Positions 17,641 through 26,036 of a stretch of DNA of 64,000 nt are shown one piece after another. This DNA comes from a bacterium. GTDB lineage: Bacteria; UBA4055. The first letter of the stretch is position 1, and each line of letters begins with the position of its first letter. The stretch spans positions 1 to 64,000 of the forward strand of contig JAKQBN010000061.1 in assembly GCA_029559475.1 (NCBI GenBank), read 5' to 3'. Both the position numbers and the translations under genes were made by a program. The notes under the pieces are model-generated. The model saw only the letters and a program-made list of their open reading frames with translations. It was not told the origin of the DNA and did no database searches.

Positions 17641-20600
17641 TTAATTAATTCTTTCGATCTTTAATATGCATTCGTGTCCGTTTATATCCAAAACCTCGCC
17701 CTGAACTTTATCACCGCATTTTAATATTTCGACTGCCAGGGTTTCGGAGGATATATATTCTTTCTGCTTATCTATCGCTGAAGACAGTTCGTCATCGGCT
17801 GTATATTTTACTTTTATCCTATCTGCAATGTCGAAACCGCTGTCTTTTCTTAAGTTCTGGATACGGTTGATCAGCTCTCTCGCATGGCATTCGATCAGAA
17901 GTTCGGGAGTGACCGTAGTATCTAATGATACCGTTATGTCTTTTTCAGAAACCGAGAATATTCCCGGTTTGGATTCATGCTGAACCGTCATATCCTCAAG
18001 GGTTATCGTTTCGCCTTCGATCGTTATTCCGCTGCCTGTTTCAAGCTGTCTTATTTCCGCAAGGGTCAGCTGAGATATCGCGGCTGATATAACTTTCACT
18101 TTCTGTCCGTATTTTTTTCCGAGTACCCTAAAATTCGGTTTAGCTGTTATTTTTGCAAGCTCTTCCTCGTTCTCTATTACGATCACGTCTTTAATGTTCA
18201 GCTCTTCTTTTATCAGATCGCTGTATTCCGTTACCGCTTTCTGAGTAACTTCTTTATTGGCAACGACAGTGAAAGATGAAAGCGGCTGTCTTATCTTTAT
18301 GTTCTTCTCGTTCCTGAGTATCCTTCCGAGTTTTACGGCAGTCTCTACGAAAGACATCTTTTCTTCGAGCTCGAGATCGATGAATCTTTCGTCAACTTCA
18401 GGATAATCCCTTAAATGGACTGAATCTGCAGACTTCGGAAATACGGACAGCTCAAGATTCTGGTAGAGTTCTTCCGCCACGAACGGCATGACCGGAGCGA
18501 TCAGCTTTGTAAGTATTGAAAGCACTTCGTAAAGCGTTTCGTATGCGTGTTTTTTGTCCTGATCGTTCTCGCTTTTCCAGAATCTTCTTCTCGACCTTCT
18601 TATGTACCAGTTCGTGAGCTTATCTATGAAATCGACCATGGCCGGCAGCACATTATAAAGCTTGTATGCCGACATCTGATCATTAACTTCTTTGGTTAAA
18701 CTCTGAAGGTAAGACATGATCCATCTGTCGAGGTCGTTCGTCAGATCTTCGGGCTTGAAATATTCGGGTTGCGGTTGCCAGTTGTCTATTCTGGCGTATG
18801 TTACAAGAAAGCTGTAACTGTTCCATAAAGGCAGCATAACTTTTTTTATTACTTCCATTATCCCTGCTTCAGAAAATCTGAGATTTTCGGCTCTCACTGC
18901 GGGAGAATTTATAAGATACATTCTCATCGCGTCAGCACCGTACTTATCGAGAATTTCCGTTACCGGAGGATAATTTCTCTTCGATTTGCTCATCTTGCTT
19001 CCGTCTTCAGCCAGAACCGTGCCGTTTACGATCACGTTCTTGAAAGCGGGTTTGTTGAAAAGTGTCGTTGAAAGAACGTGAAGCTTGTTGAACCAGCCTC
19101 GTGTCTGATCTATTCCTTCCGCTATGAAATCGCACGGAAAATTTTCTTCGAACCTTTCCTTGTTCTCAAAAGGATAGTGATTCTGGGCATAGGGCATTGA
19201 GCCCGACTCGAACCAGCAGTCCAATACTTCGGGAGTGCGTTTCATTTCTCCGCCGCAGGAGCATTTAAAGGTCATTTTATCGACGAAATGTTTGTGGATA
19301 TCGGTTATTTCGGAAAGTCCTGTTCTCTCCTTAAGCTCCTGAACCGATCCCACGCACTCGGTGTTTCCGCATTTTTCGCATACCCATATCGGCAGCGGAG
19401 AACCCCAGTATCTGTTTCTTGAAAGATGCCATTCTGGCATTTGTTCCAGAAGATTACCGAACCTTCCGTATTTAATGTTTTCAGGTATCCAGTTTATGCT
19501 CTCGTTATTCGCTATAAGATCTGACTTTACCGGTTCAATTTCCATCACCCAGCTGTCGGTCGCTTTCTGTATAAGCGGAGTATCGCATCTCCAGCAGTGA
19601 GGATAACTGTGCTGCACGGTATCGTGCTTTATCAGCTTGCCGGCGGCTTTCAGATCCTTTATTATGTGCTTGTCCGCGGCCTTTATGTTCTGGCCTTCGT
19701 AATCGGGAACTTCAGAATTGAACCTGCCCATATCATCAACAGGATTCAGTACAGGTATATTATATTTCTTCCCGGCCTCAAAGTCCTCCTGTCCAAAAGC
19801 GGGCGCTTGATGAACTATACCCGTTCCGTCCTCTGTTGAAACGTAATCAGCCTCGATCACTGTGTGTATGAACTCATTCATGTCTTTATAATAATCGAAC
19901 AGCGGTACGTATTTTAAGCCTACTAGTTCAGAACCTTTCACGGTCTTTATTATCTCGAATTCGCCTTCTTTGAAGATATGATGTATCCTGTCAACAGCAA
20001 GTATAAGTGTCCTGTTGTTCGCTATGTCTTTTACATAAGCGTACTCTATGCTGTTCTTTACAGCGAGAGCCGCATTCGACGGAAGTGTCCACGGTGTTGT
20101 CGTCCATGCTGTCAGATACAGATTCTCTTCGCCTTTGACCTTGAATATAACAGTAACGGACGGGTCCTGAACATCTTTGTAGCAGTCGGTTCCGGCCTCA
20201 TGCTTGGACAGAGGCGTCGAACATCTCGTGCAGAAAGGATTTACCCTGTAGCCTCTTTTTATAAGCCCTTTGTCCCAGATGGATTTGAAAACCCACCATA
20301 CGCTTTCCATATAGCCGATGTCCATCGTCTTATAATCATTCTCAAAATCAACCCACCTGCCCGATCGCTCCACGATCTTTTCCCATTCGTCAACGTATTT
20401 CAGAACGATACCCCTGCATGATTCGTTGAATTTATCTATTCCGAAAGCTTCAATGTCTTTTTTAGATTCGAACTTCAGTTCTTTTTCTACTTCGTATTCA
20501 ACAGGAAGACCGTGACAGTCCCAGCCGAACCTTCTCGAAACATATTTTCCCTTCATCGTCCAGTATCTCGGGATAACATCCTTTAAAGTCCCGCCGACTA

Positions 20601-20778
20601 AGTGACCGTAATGCGGCAGTCCTGTCGCGAAAGGGGGGCCGTCGTAAAAAACGTATTCCTTTTTACCCTTTCTCTGATCGAGCGATTTTTTAAACGTATC
20701 GTTATCCTTCCAGAACCTTAATACTTTTGCTTCAAGTCCGGGAAAATTCACCTTTGCATCAACTTCTTTAAACATCAT
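17641..20778 (-). CDS. ileS: Isoleucyl-tRNA synthetase
   Basis: This 1045-residue class I synthetase has the HIGH-type motif in GLPHYGHLVGG (near residue 58) and KMSKS in GSKMSKSKRNYP (near 595). The CP1 editing insert lies between them (TTPWTLPSNAALAV). The length and the long C-terminal extension match the eukaryote-like type 2 IleS, many members of which resist mupirocin. It follows a small exported-protein gene by six bases and leads into dksA-like and lspA, forming one operon. Confidence 0.96.
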   Translation of the reverse strand: MMFKEVDAKVNFPGLEAKVLRFWKDNDTFKKSLDQRKGKKEYVFYDGPPFATGLPHYGHLVGGTLKDVIPRYWTMKGKYVSRRFGWDCHGLPVEYEVEKELKFESKKDIEAFGIDKFNESCRGIVLKYVDEWEKIVERSGRWVDFENDYKTMDIGYMESVWWVFKSIWDKGLIKRGYRVNPFCTRCSTPLSKHEAGTDCYKDVQDPSVTVIFKVKGEENLYLTAWTTTPWTLPSNAALAVKNSIEYAYVKDIANNRTLILAVDRIHHIFKEGEFEIIKTVKGSELVGLKYVPLFDYYKDMNEFIHTVIEADYVSTEDGTGIVHQAPAFGQEDFEAGKKYNIPVLNPVDDMGRFNSEVPDYEGQNIKAADKHIIKDLKAAGKLIKHDTVQHSYPHCWRCDTPLIQKATDSWVMEIEPVKSDLIANNESINWIPENIKYGRFGNLLEQMPEWHLSRNRYWGSPLPIWVCEKCGNTECVGSVQELKERTGLSEITDIHKHFVDKMTFKCSCGGEMKRTPEVLDCWFESGSMPYAQNHYPFENKERFEENFPCDFIAEGIDQTRGWFNKLHVLSTTLFNKPAFKNVIVNGTVLAEDGSKMSKSKRNYPPVTEILDKYGADAMRMYLINSPAVRAENLRFSEAGIMEVIKKVMLPLWNSYSFLVTYARIDNWQPQPEYFKPEDLTNDLDRWIMSYLQSLTKEVNDQMSAYKLYNVLPAMVDFIDKLTNWYIRRSRRRFWKSENDQDKKHAYETLYEVLSILTKLIAPVMPFVAEELYQNLELSVFPKSADSVHLRDYPEVDERFIDLELEEKMSFVETAVKLGRILRNEKNIKIRQPLSSFTVVANKEVTQKAVTEYSDLIKEELNIKDVIVIENEEELAKITAKPNFRVLGKKYGQKVKVISAAISQLTLAEIRQLETGSGITIEGETITLEDMTVQHESKPGIFSVSEKDITVSLDTTVTPELLIECHARELINRIQNLRKDSGFDIADRIKVKYTADDELSSAIDKQKEYISSETLAVEILKCGDKVQGEVLDINGHECILKIERIN

Positions 20779-20784
20779 TTTCCT

Positions 20785-21447
20785 CTACTGCTTCATTTCC
20801 GTATAGCCTTCCGGCCTCTTAGTGTATTTTTCATCTATTTTATCAATTATCTTCATGGCTGTGATCTCTTTTTCAGATACGACAGTACCGCCTATCCTGG
20901 CCACTTCTCTGACCACGATGCCGCCCGTAGCCTTGATCTTGTCCATCATGTTCTTAATGTTCTTCGAATCCTTCTGCATCTTTTCCTGCTGCCTGATCAT
21001 CAGGTCCGCCGGGAATCCTGTATCTTTCGCGACATACATATCGAGATCCATCGCCATATCCATAACTTTCGCGTTCCCGAGATACTTTTCCGTATTCCAC
21101 GGTCCTATCTTCTTTTTTTCGCCTGTCGTTTTCATTTCGAAATCTTTAAGCTGGGAGTCTGTCGAATACATAATATCAGTAAGCTCTTTGAACGTCTTTT
21201 TGTAGAAAGTCTTATTCGTAGTATTGTAGAATTCATAAGCTTTATCGTCGATGTAAGTAATGCTGAATTCATCTGCGATAATTATCAGATCGTCAGATAT
21301 AAAAGTCTCCTGCGTCAGCGTATCCATTCTTCCGTCAGCCTGAGCCGAAGCGATAAGGATCTGCTTAACGTAATAGTTTTTTGAAAATGCCGGAAACACC
21401 GTGATCAAAACGGCTGCGAGTAATAAATATTTTTTCAGGTTTTTCAC
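20785..21447 (-). CDS. Exported protein of unknown function (DUF4412-like)
   Basis: This 220-residue protein starts at GTG (21447) after GGAGGA and has a signal peptide (MKNLKKYLLLAAVLITVFPAFS). The mature part reads as a periplasmic beta-rich domain (RMDTLTQETFISDDLIIIADEFS; NTTNKTFYKKTF; KKKIGPWNTEKYLG), reminiscent of DUF4412 and LolA-like folds. No catalytic motif is visible. It heads the ileS operon, six bases before ileS, with a good promoter at 21497-21525. The function is not known. Confidence 0.6.
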   Translation of the reverse strand: MKNLKKYLLLAAVLITVFPAFSKNYYVKQILIASAQADGRMDTLTQETFISDDLIIIADEFSITYIDDKAYEFYNTTNKTFYKKTFKELTDIMYSTDSQLKDFEMKTTGEKKKIGPWNTEKYLGNAKVMDMAMDLDMYVAKDTGFPADLMIRQQEKMQKDSKNIKNMMDKIKATGGIVVREVARIGGTVVSEKEITAMKIIDKIDEKYTKRPEGYTEMKQ

Positions 21448-21496
21448 CAGTCCTCCTTTACCTAATTAACAGCTACGCTGTAAAATAAAGTCAGAG

Positions 21497-21525
21497 AATA
21501 TATTAAAATATTATAATAATATCAA
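21497..21525 (-). promoter_or_regulatory. Promoter of the exported protein-ileS-dksA-lspA operon
   Basis: On the minus strand TTGATA (21520-21525), a 17-base spacer and TATATT (21497-21502) form a good promoter about 50 bases before the GTG start. A small hairpin (ACAGC/GCTGT, about 21469-21482) lies in the leader. Confidence 0.72.
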
Positions 21526-21625
21526 GAGAGAAAAAGTAATTTACTTTAAGAGATAACGCATTTTGTAATAAAGACTTTAGTGTTTGTGACAAACGATGGC
21601 GATGGGAGTTTTTTGACGATTTATT

Positions 21626-22849
21626 TTAAATTGATTTCAACGCGCTGTCCAGACTTATACATTTGAGCGGGATTTCCGGATAAGCATTTGTAAAAGCTCT
21701 GTATTTCGATTCTGAAAAAGCAGACTTATCATATTTTACTTCGTAGGCATATAATTTACCTTTGTCGTTTTGCACTACAAAGTCAACTTCATTCTTATCA
21801 TTTGTGCGCCAGAATTTAGTGTTTTCGGGTCCGTACTTATCTTTCAGCATAAGGTAAACATAATTTTCAAGCAATTCGCCTTTATCCTGCCTCAATCCTA
21901 TCGGGCTGTAATTATTGATAAGCGCATTCCTTAATCCGAGATCCGCAAAGTACAGCTTAGGCATTTTTCTTAGTTCGGAAGACATATTATTGTAATACGG
22001 CCGCATCAGATGAATATGAAATGATTTGCGCATAACCCATATATATTGCGAAACGGTTTTATTATCCATAGCTATATCTGAAGTCAGACTGTTAACGTTA
22101 AGAAGTTCGCCGATCCTTGAAGCGAATAATTTCATAAGATTAAGATATTTTTCCTGAAAGCCGAGATTGCTTTCCGCCGCATCTTTTTTTGCGTAAGAAT
22201 CCGCTATTTCATTAAGTACCGATTTCTTTGCCTTCTCACTACCGCTCAGCACGACTTCCGGATAACCGCCCCATATAAGATAATCATATAAATACTCTTT
22301 TATTCTGTCTGAATATAAAAGCGGGATATCAGACGTATTCAGTACTTCTGCAAGCTCATTTTCGCCTTTAAATATAAGTGTTTCTTTTAGTGACATTGTC
22401 GGCAGTTCGTATATTCTTTTTCTTCCCGCCAGCGAATCTTTAAATTTACTGTCGATATAAAAACTTGATGACCCCGTTACGATAAATTTTATACCTTCGA
22501 GATAAGTGTCGTAATGGTATTTTAAAAAATTGGACGGATCTTTCAGATACTGTATCTCGTCAATTAAAACATATCTTCTTTCCTTACCTTCCGGTTTTGC
22601 TATAAGCTGCAGAAGATTTTTTGGATTTGCATCGAGGAGATTAAGTATTTCCCTGTCTTCAAGCGTAAAATAAAAAACTGACCGCTTGTTTTTTTTAAGG
22701 AATTCTGATGTTTGTTTTAAAAGAGTTGTTTTTCCTGTTTGCCTTGCACCGATGATCAGAGATATGTGTTTTTCAGGAATGTCTTTTTTTATGTCGTTTA
22801 GTAGCTGTCTTTCCAAAATTATTGCCCTTTTTCTATGTTTGCATTCCAA
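21626..22849 (-). CDS. AAA ATPase with DUF4143 domain
   Basis: This 407-residue protein has a Walker A (GARQTGKTTLL, residues of about 33-43), a Walker B (YVLIDEIQYL) and a sensor-like TGSS motif, followed by a C-terminal DUF4143 domain with a nuclease-like end (NEVDFVV...YAYEVKY). This AAA_14-DUF4143 family is widespread and functionally vague, often mobile. The assigned start is TTG at 22849; a second TTG at 22816 after AGGG is as plausible and fits the usual family start. It stands alone between two other units with no clear partner. Confidence 0.8.
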   Translation of the reverse strand: MECKHRKRAIILERQLLNDIKKDIPEKHISLIIGARQTGKTTLLKQTSEFLKKNKRSVFYFTLEDREILNLLDANPKNLLQLIAKPEGKERRYVLIDEIQYLKDPSNFLKYHYDTYLEGIKFIVTGSSSFYIDSKFKDSLAGRKRIYELPTMSLKETLIFKGENELAEVLNTSDIPLLYSDRIKEYLYDYLIWGGYPEVVLSGSEKAKKSVLNEIADSYAKKDAAESNLGFQEKYLNLMKLFASRIGELLNVNSLTSDIAMDNKTVSQYIWVMRKSFHIHLMRPYYNNMSSELRKMPKLYFADLGLRNALINNYSPIGLRQDKGELLENYVYLMLKDKYGPENTKFWRTNDKNEVDFVVQNDKGKLYAYEVKYDKSAFSESKYRAFTNAYPEIPLKCISLDSALKSI

Positions 22850-22902
22850 TATTCTTGGGATAATTTAATACTTTCATTCCAAAAAAACAAGAACTAAATG
22901 CT

Positions 22903-24291
22903 TTACAGTTTATTGAACCAGCTTTTTTTATCCTTTCTGACTTCAGATGAAGCGTAAACTTTATAATCGGTAAAAATGGTTGTCTGTCCGTCATAGACTG
23001 TTATGACCGAAGTGTTGTATGAAAGTTTGTCCTTGTTCGCGCCTGTGATTAGCTCGACTGATCTTTTCTTGTTCGGTTCGGTCAGCCCTTCAGCGATAAA
23101 TGCTTTTAATTTTTCCGTGCAGACGCCGATGTCGCCCGTTATCTCTATTACTGATTCGGTATCGTTTTTGGATATCTCGCCGTTGCTGAACATGAAATCA
23201 GTCCCGGTCAGCCTTATAATTTTAATTTTTTCTTTGTTCTGAAAAACTGCTTTGATAAGTTCGCTGACATTTAATGTCCTGTTGACAGGAATTGATTCTC
23301 CTTTATCGTTCTTTTCATAGAAAACCGCGTCGAGTGAGAAGTCCGCAGCCTCTATTCTAGCGCTTCCGCAGTCAAACTCAGGTTCTTCCTGTTTGATAGG
23401 TTTAACCGGCTCAGAGATTTTTTCTTTCTTAACTTCAGAATTTATTTTTTGATCAGCCTTCTTTTCAGACTTTATAACCTCTGCAATGATCTCTTTTTTC
23501 TCTTCGCTCTTAACTATAATTTCAGGTTTCTTTTCAGGTTCTTTTTTTACAGTCTCCTGCTTAACTGTTTCCTGTTTCTTTTCTTCTTTTACTAACGGCT
23601 CAGTTTTTATTTCGGCTGTAACAGGTACCACCGTGACAGGAGGATAATTTTCAAGAGTGAAAAACCAGCTTTTTGGATCTCTGAACGGATCGCTGCCTAT
23701 GTAGAAACGGTAATCAGGATATAATGAAAAATGATCGTCGAAAAAAGTCAGTTTGGATGAAAAATAAGCGTCGTTGTCGTGGCTTTTCCCCCATATCCAT
23801 TCGAGAGAGCTTTTCTGATTTGAAGTTAGGGCTGTATTCTCGATCAGCTCCCTGATCTTATCCTTTGATCTGTACGCAGGTTCTTTTTCCAAGTCTTTGA
23901 ACGAATTGTCGGCCAGTGATATTTTTTTCCCGTTTCCGTTGTCTATATCGAGCTTGTTTATCCTTAATATCTTCGCATTTGCTATCACATTCGATAAAGA
24001 ATCAAGTATTTCCGAGATCGTCATGTCCGTTCTGTAATCAAACTCATACTTAAATTTATTTCTTTTATAGACATCAACTCCGAACGGCCGGAATATCTTT
24101 TTAGATGATGATAATTTTTCAAGCAGAGATCTAAGTTCATCCCCTGCATAACGCGATCTGACAGAATCAAGCACGGAGCTTATCTTTAGCGAATCTGATG
24201 TTATTTCGTTGCTTTTCTTTAAATAATCGCCGTCCGACGCAAAAAGCCCGGCCAGCAAAAATAATATTATAGAAACAAGCGCTTTATTCAT
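22903..24291 (-). CDS. Exported protein with Lys/Glu-rich linker, unknown function
   Basis: This 462-residue protein has a signal peptide (MNKALVSIILFLLAGLFAS) and two globular parts joined by a low-complexity linker rich in K, E, V and P (about residues 225-320, repeats of the type KQETVKKEPEKK). The linker resembles those that span the periplasm in TonB-like proteins, but no TonB domain is recognised. The two ends share short similar elements (DPFRDPKSWFFTLE and RKDKKSWFNKL). I do not recognise the family. Confidence 0.55.
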   Translation of the reverse strand: MNKALVSIILFLLAGLFASDGDYLKKSNEITSDSLKISSVLDSVRSRYAGDELRSLLEKLSSSKKIFRPFGVDVYKRNKFKYEFDYRTDMTISEILDSLSNVIANAKILRINKLDIDNGNGKKISLADNSFKDLEKEPAYRSKDKIRELIENTALTSNQKSSLEWIWGKSHDNDAYFSSKLTFFDDHFSLYPDYRFYIGSDPFRDPKSWFFTLENYPPVTVVPVTAEIKTEPLVKEEKKQETVKQETVKKEPEKKPEIIVKSEEKKEIIAEVIKSEKKADQKINSEVKKEKISEPVKPIKQEEPEFDCGSARIEAADFSLDAVFYEKNDKGESIPVNRTLNVSELIKAVFQNKEKIKIIRLTGTDFMFSNGEISKNDTESVIEITGDIGVCTEKLKAFIAEGLTEPNKKRSVELITGANKDKLSYNTSVITVYDGQTTIFTDYKVYASSEVRKDKKSWFNKL

Positions 24292-24349
24292 AATGACAGG
24301 TAAGTTAATCCGTAAATATAAAAAAGAAAATCAAAATATCGTTGAAACA

Positions 24350-24373
24350 TAAAAAAAGCGGGATAGACCCGCT
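24350..24373 (-). terminator. Intrinsic terminator of the HesB-like selenoprotein gene
   Basis: On the minus strand AGCGGG and CCCGCT form a 6-bp stem around TCTAT, followed by seven T residues. It lies five bases after the stop of the HesB-like gene. Confidence 0.8.
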
Positions 24374-24377
24374 AATT

Positions 24378-24686
24378 TTATGAGCACTCGTTCACATCTT
24401 TCAGCTTGAGTGAAAAGCCCGATCCATAAAACCTTTTTTCGTTATAATCGAGAGTAGCACCGCCGTATCTTTTTAAAAACTCCACGCTTCTCGGATCTAC
24501 CAAAAATTCGATTTCTGAAATCTTAAGCACGTTATCTTCCGCGCCTTTGTTATCCAAAGCTATACCTAGCCTCGGTCCGCCTCATCCGATACCGTCAAAA
24601 TAAACTCTTACGAACTGGTTTTTATTTTCCGGTTTCTCCAGAACTTCTTTCACTTTTACCGCCGCAGTATCTGTTACTATAAGCAT
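24378..24686 (-). CDS. HesB-like selenoprotein (UGA-encoded selenocysteine at residue 35)
   Basis: Read through one in-frame TGA (24582-24584), this frame gives a 102-residue IscA/HesB-fold protein starting at ATG 24686 (GAGGTG upstream) and ending at TAA 24378-24380. The TGA falls at the place of the first conserved cysteine of the fold, in GIG-(UGA)-GGPRLGIALD, which is the known signature of the HesB-like selenoprotein family. The frame continues with family-like sequence on both sides (ISEIEFLVDPRSVEFL, YGSGFSLKLKDVNECS). A hairpin with a GG loop begins 6 bases after the UGA, as bacterial SECIS elements do. HesB/IscA relatives bind iron-sulfur clusters or iron; the job of the seleno form is not established. 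A one-base change making a pseudogene is the alternative, but SECIS plus family position make that unlikely. Confidence 0.88.
24554..24584 (-). promoter_or_regulatory. Bacterial SECIS element with the UGA codon
   Basis: Downstream of the UGA (24582-24584) the minus strand can form a 9-bp stem, CCGAGGCTA with TATAGCTTTGG minus its first two bases, including two G-U pairs, closed by a GGUA loop (24563-24566). The apical loop starts 16 nucleotides after the UGA and has G in its first two positions, both matching the published rules for SelB-bound bacterial SECIS. The stem lies inside the coding frame. Confidence 0.8.
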
Positions 24687-24755
24687 TTCCACCTCAGGGA
24701 TTTTTTAATTTTACTAAATATAGTATCTTCTATATATCATAGTTGATGATTTTAA

Positions 24756-26030
24756 TCAGATTTTTTCAAATATTTCAACGGGATTTTCTACTAGAAGCAC
24801 TTTGTATCCTGTTTTTTCGCTCAGATCATCGGGAGTGATATCGTCTAAGAACTTTCCGTCGTAATTCAATATTGTTGAAGGGATGAGAAGCAGATCATCT
24901 CCGGATTTTGCTTTCCCCACAGATTTTATAATATCTTTCCCTCCCAAAAGCCCCGCTACAGTAACGCTACGACCGAAAAGCATATTCTCAGCTTTGATAA
25001 GTCTGACACTCAGATTTTTTACTTTTTTTAATTCAGGCATAACTATTCTATTCATTATTTCATAAAACAGCTCTCCTGTTACGATCGTAACAGATGCCTT
25101 TTTATTGATCTTCTCAGGGATCGCATCGACCGATTCAAGAAATCTTTCTATAAAATTCCTTGCCGGTCCCACTCCGTCCTCGTACTGAAGATAATCCTCG
25201 TAAAACTCCTCTTCAGGAAGTTCAATTCCTGATGTTATAAAAAATTCATCCGCCGGGAACACGAAGCCGGTACCGGTTTCTTTTTTATACTTCTTATTAA
25301 GTTTGAAGATAAGCTTTACCGTTTCTGCTGCTATCTCCTTTGTTACAGGCTCTATTTTTGGAAGGTTCTTTCTAAAAGACGTGAGGCCTACCGGAACAAC
25401 GGCCACCGATCTGACCATCGGATAAAACCCGCGCATTACCCGAATTGTATCTTCAAGTATCTTTCCGTCATTATATCCGGGACACATAACGATCTGGGTA
25501 TGAAGTTCTATACCGTTATCCGTCAGATACTTCATTTTTTCTAAAAGTTTATCGTCTTTCTTTATGCCGAGAAGTTTTTTTCTGACGTCGTCGTTCACTG
25601 AATGTACCGAAATATATAAAGGACTCAGCTTCATTTTAACAATTCTGTCGAGCTCTTTCGGCGTAATAGTTGTCAGCGTGAAATAATTACCGTAAAGGAA
25701 TGAGAATCTATAGTCCTCATCTTTAACATAAATTGTTTTGCGCATTCCTTTCGGGTTCTGACTTATGAAACAGAAAATGCAGTTGTTACCACAATGCCTG
25801 ATCTTTAGATCTTCTACTTCTATACCGTTGTTGCCGGCGGTTTCGAAAGCTGCTTTATAAGCCCCCGCCTTTCCCTCAACAACAAATGACAGTGGTTCGT
25901 CCGCACAGTAATAATTAAAATCAATGGCGTCTTCGATCTGTTTGCCGTTAACAGATATCAGGCTGTCGCCTTTTCTGATACCCGCCTTATAGGAAGGCGA
26001 GTTTTTTTCGACCGATACGATTTTTACCAT
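24756..26030 (-). CDS. PDZ-containing radical SAM protein (DUF512)
   Basis: This 424-residue protein has an N-terminal PDZ-like domain (SPSYKAGIRKGDSLISVNGKQI), then a cluster motif CGNNCIFCF (about residues 79-87) with C-x3-C-x2-C cysteines that would hold a 4Fe-4S cluster, a radical SAM-like barrel and a C-terminal DUF512 domain (TIVTGELFYEI). This known architecture is found in Firmicutes and related anaerobes, without an established reaction. It follows purL after six bases and precedes the selenoprotein gene. Confidence 0.85.
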   Translation of the reverse strand: MVKIVSVEKNSPSYKAGIRKGDSLISVNGKQIEDAIDFNYYCADEPLSFVVEGKAGAYKAAFETAGNNGIEVEDLKIRHCGNNCIFCFISQNPKGMRKTIYVKDEDYRFSFLYGNYFTLTTITPKELDRIVKMKLSPLYISVHSVNDDVRKKLLGIKKDDKLLEKMKYLTDNGIELHTQIVMCPGYNDGKILEDTIRVMRGFYPMVRSVAVVPVGLTSFRKNLPKIEPVTKEIAAETVKLIFKLNKKYKKETGTGFVFPADEFFITSGIELPEEEFYEDYLQYEDGVGPARNFIERFLESVDAIPEKINKKASVTIVTGELFYEIMNRIVMPELKKVKNLSVRLIKAENMLFGRSVTVAGLLGGKDIIKSVGKAKSGDDLLLIPSTILNYDGKFLDDITPDDLSEKTGYKVLLVENPVEIFEKI

Positions 26031-26036
26031 TAAACC

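Noticed and set aside
24378-24686. HesB-like gene as a pseudogene broken by a nonsense mutation
   Set aside because: The stop is TGA exactly at the conserved cysteine site, followed by a rule-matching SECIS hairpin, and the remainder of the frame is intact with RBS and terminator.
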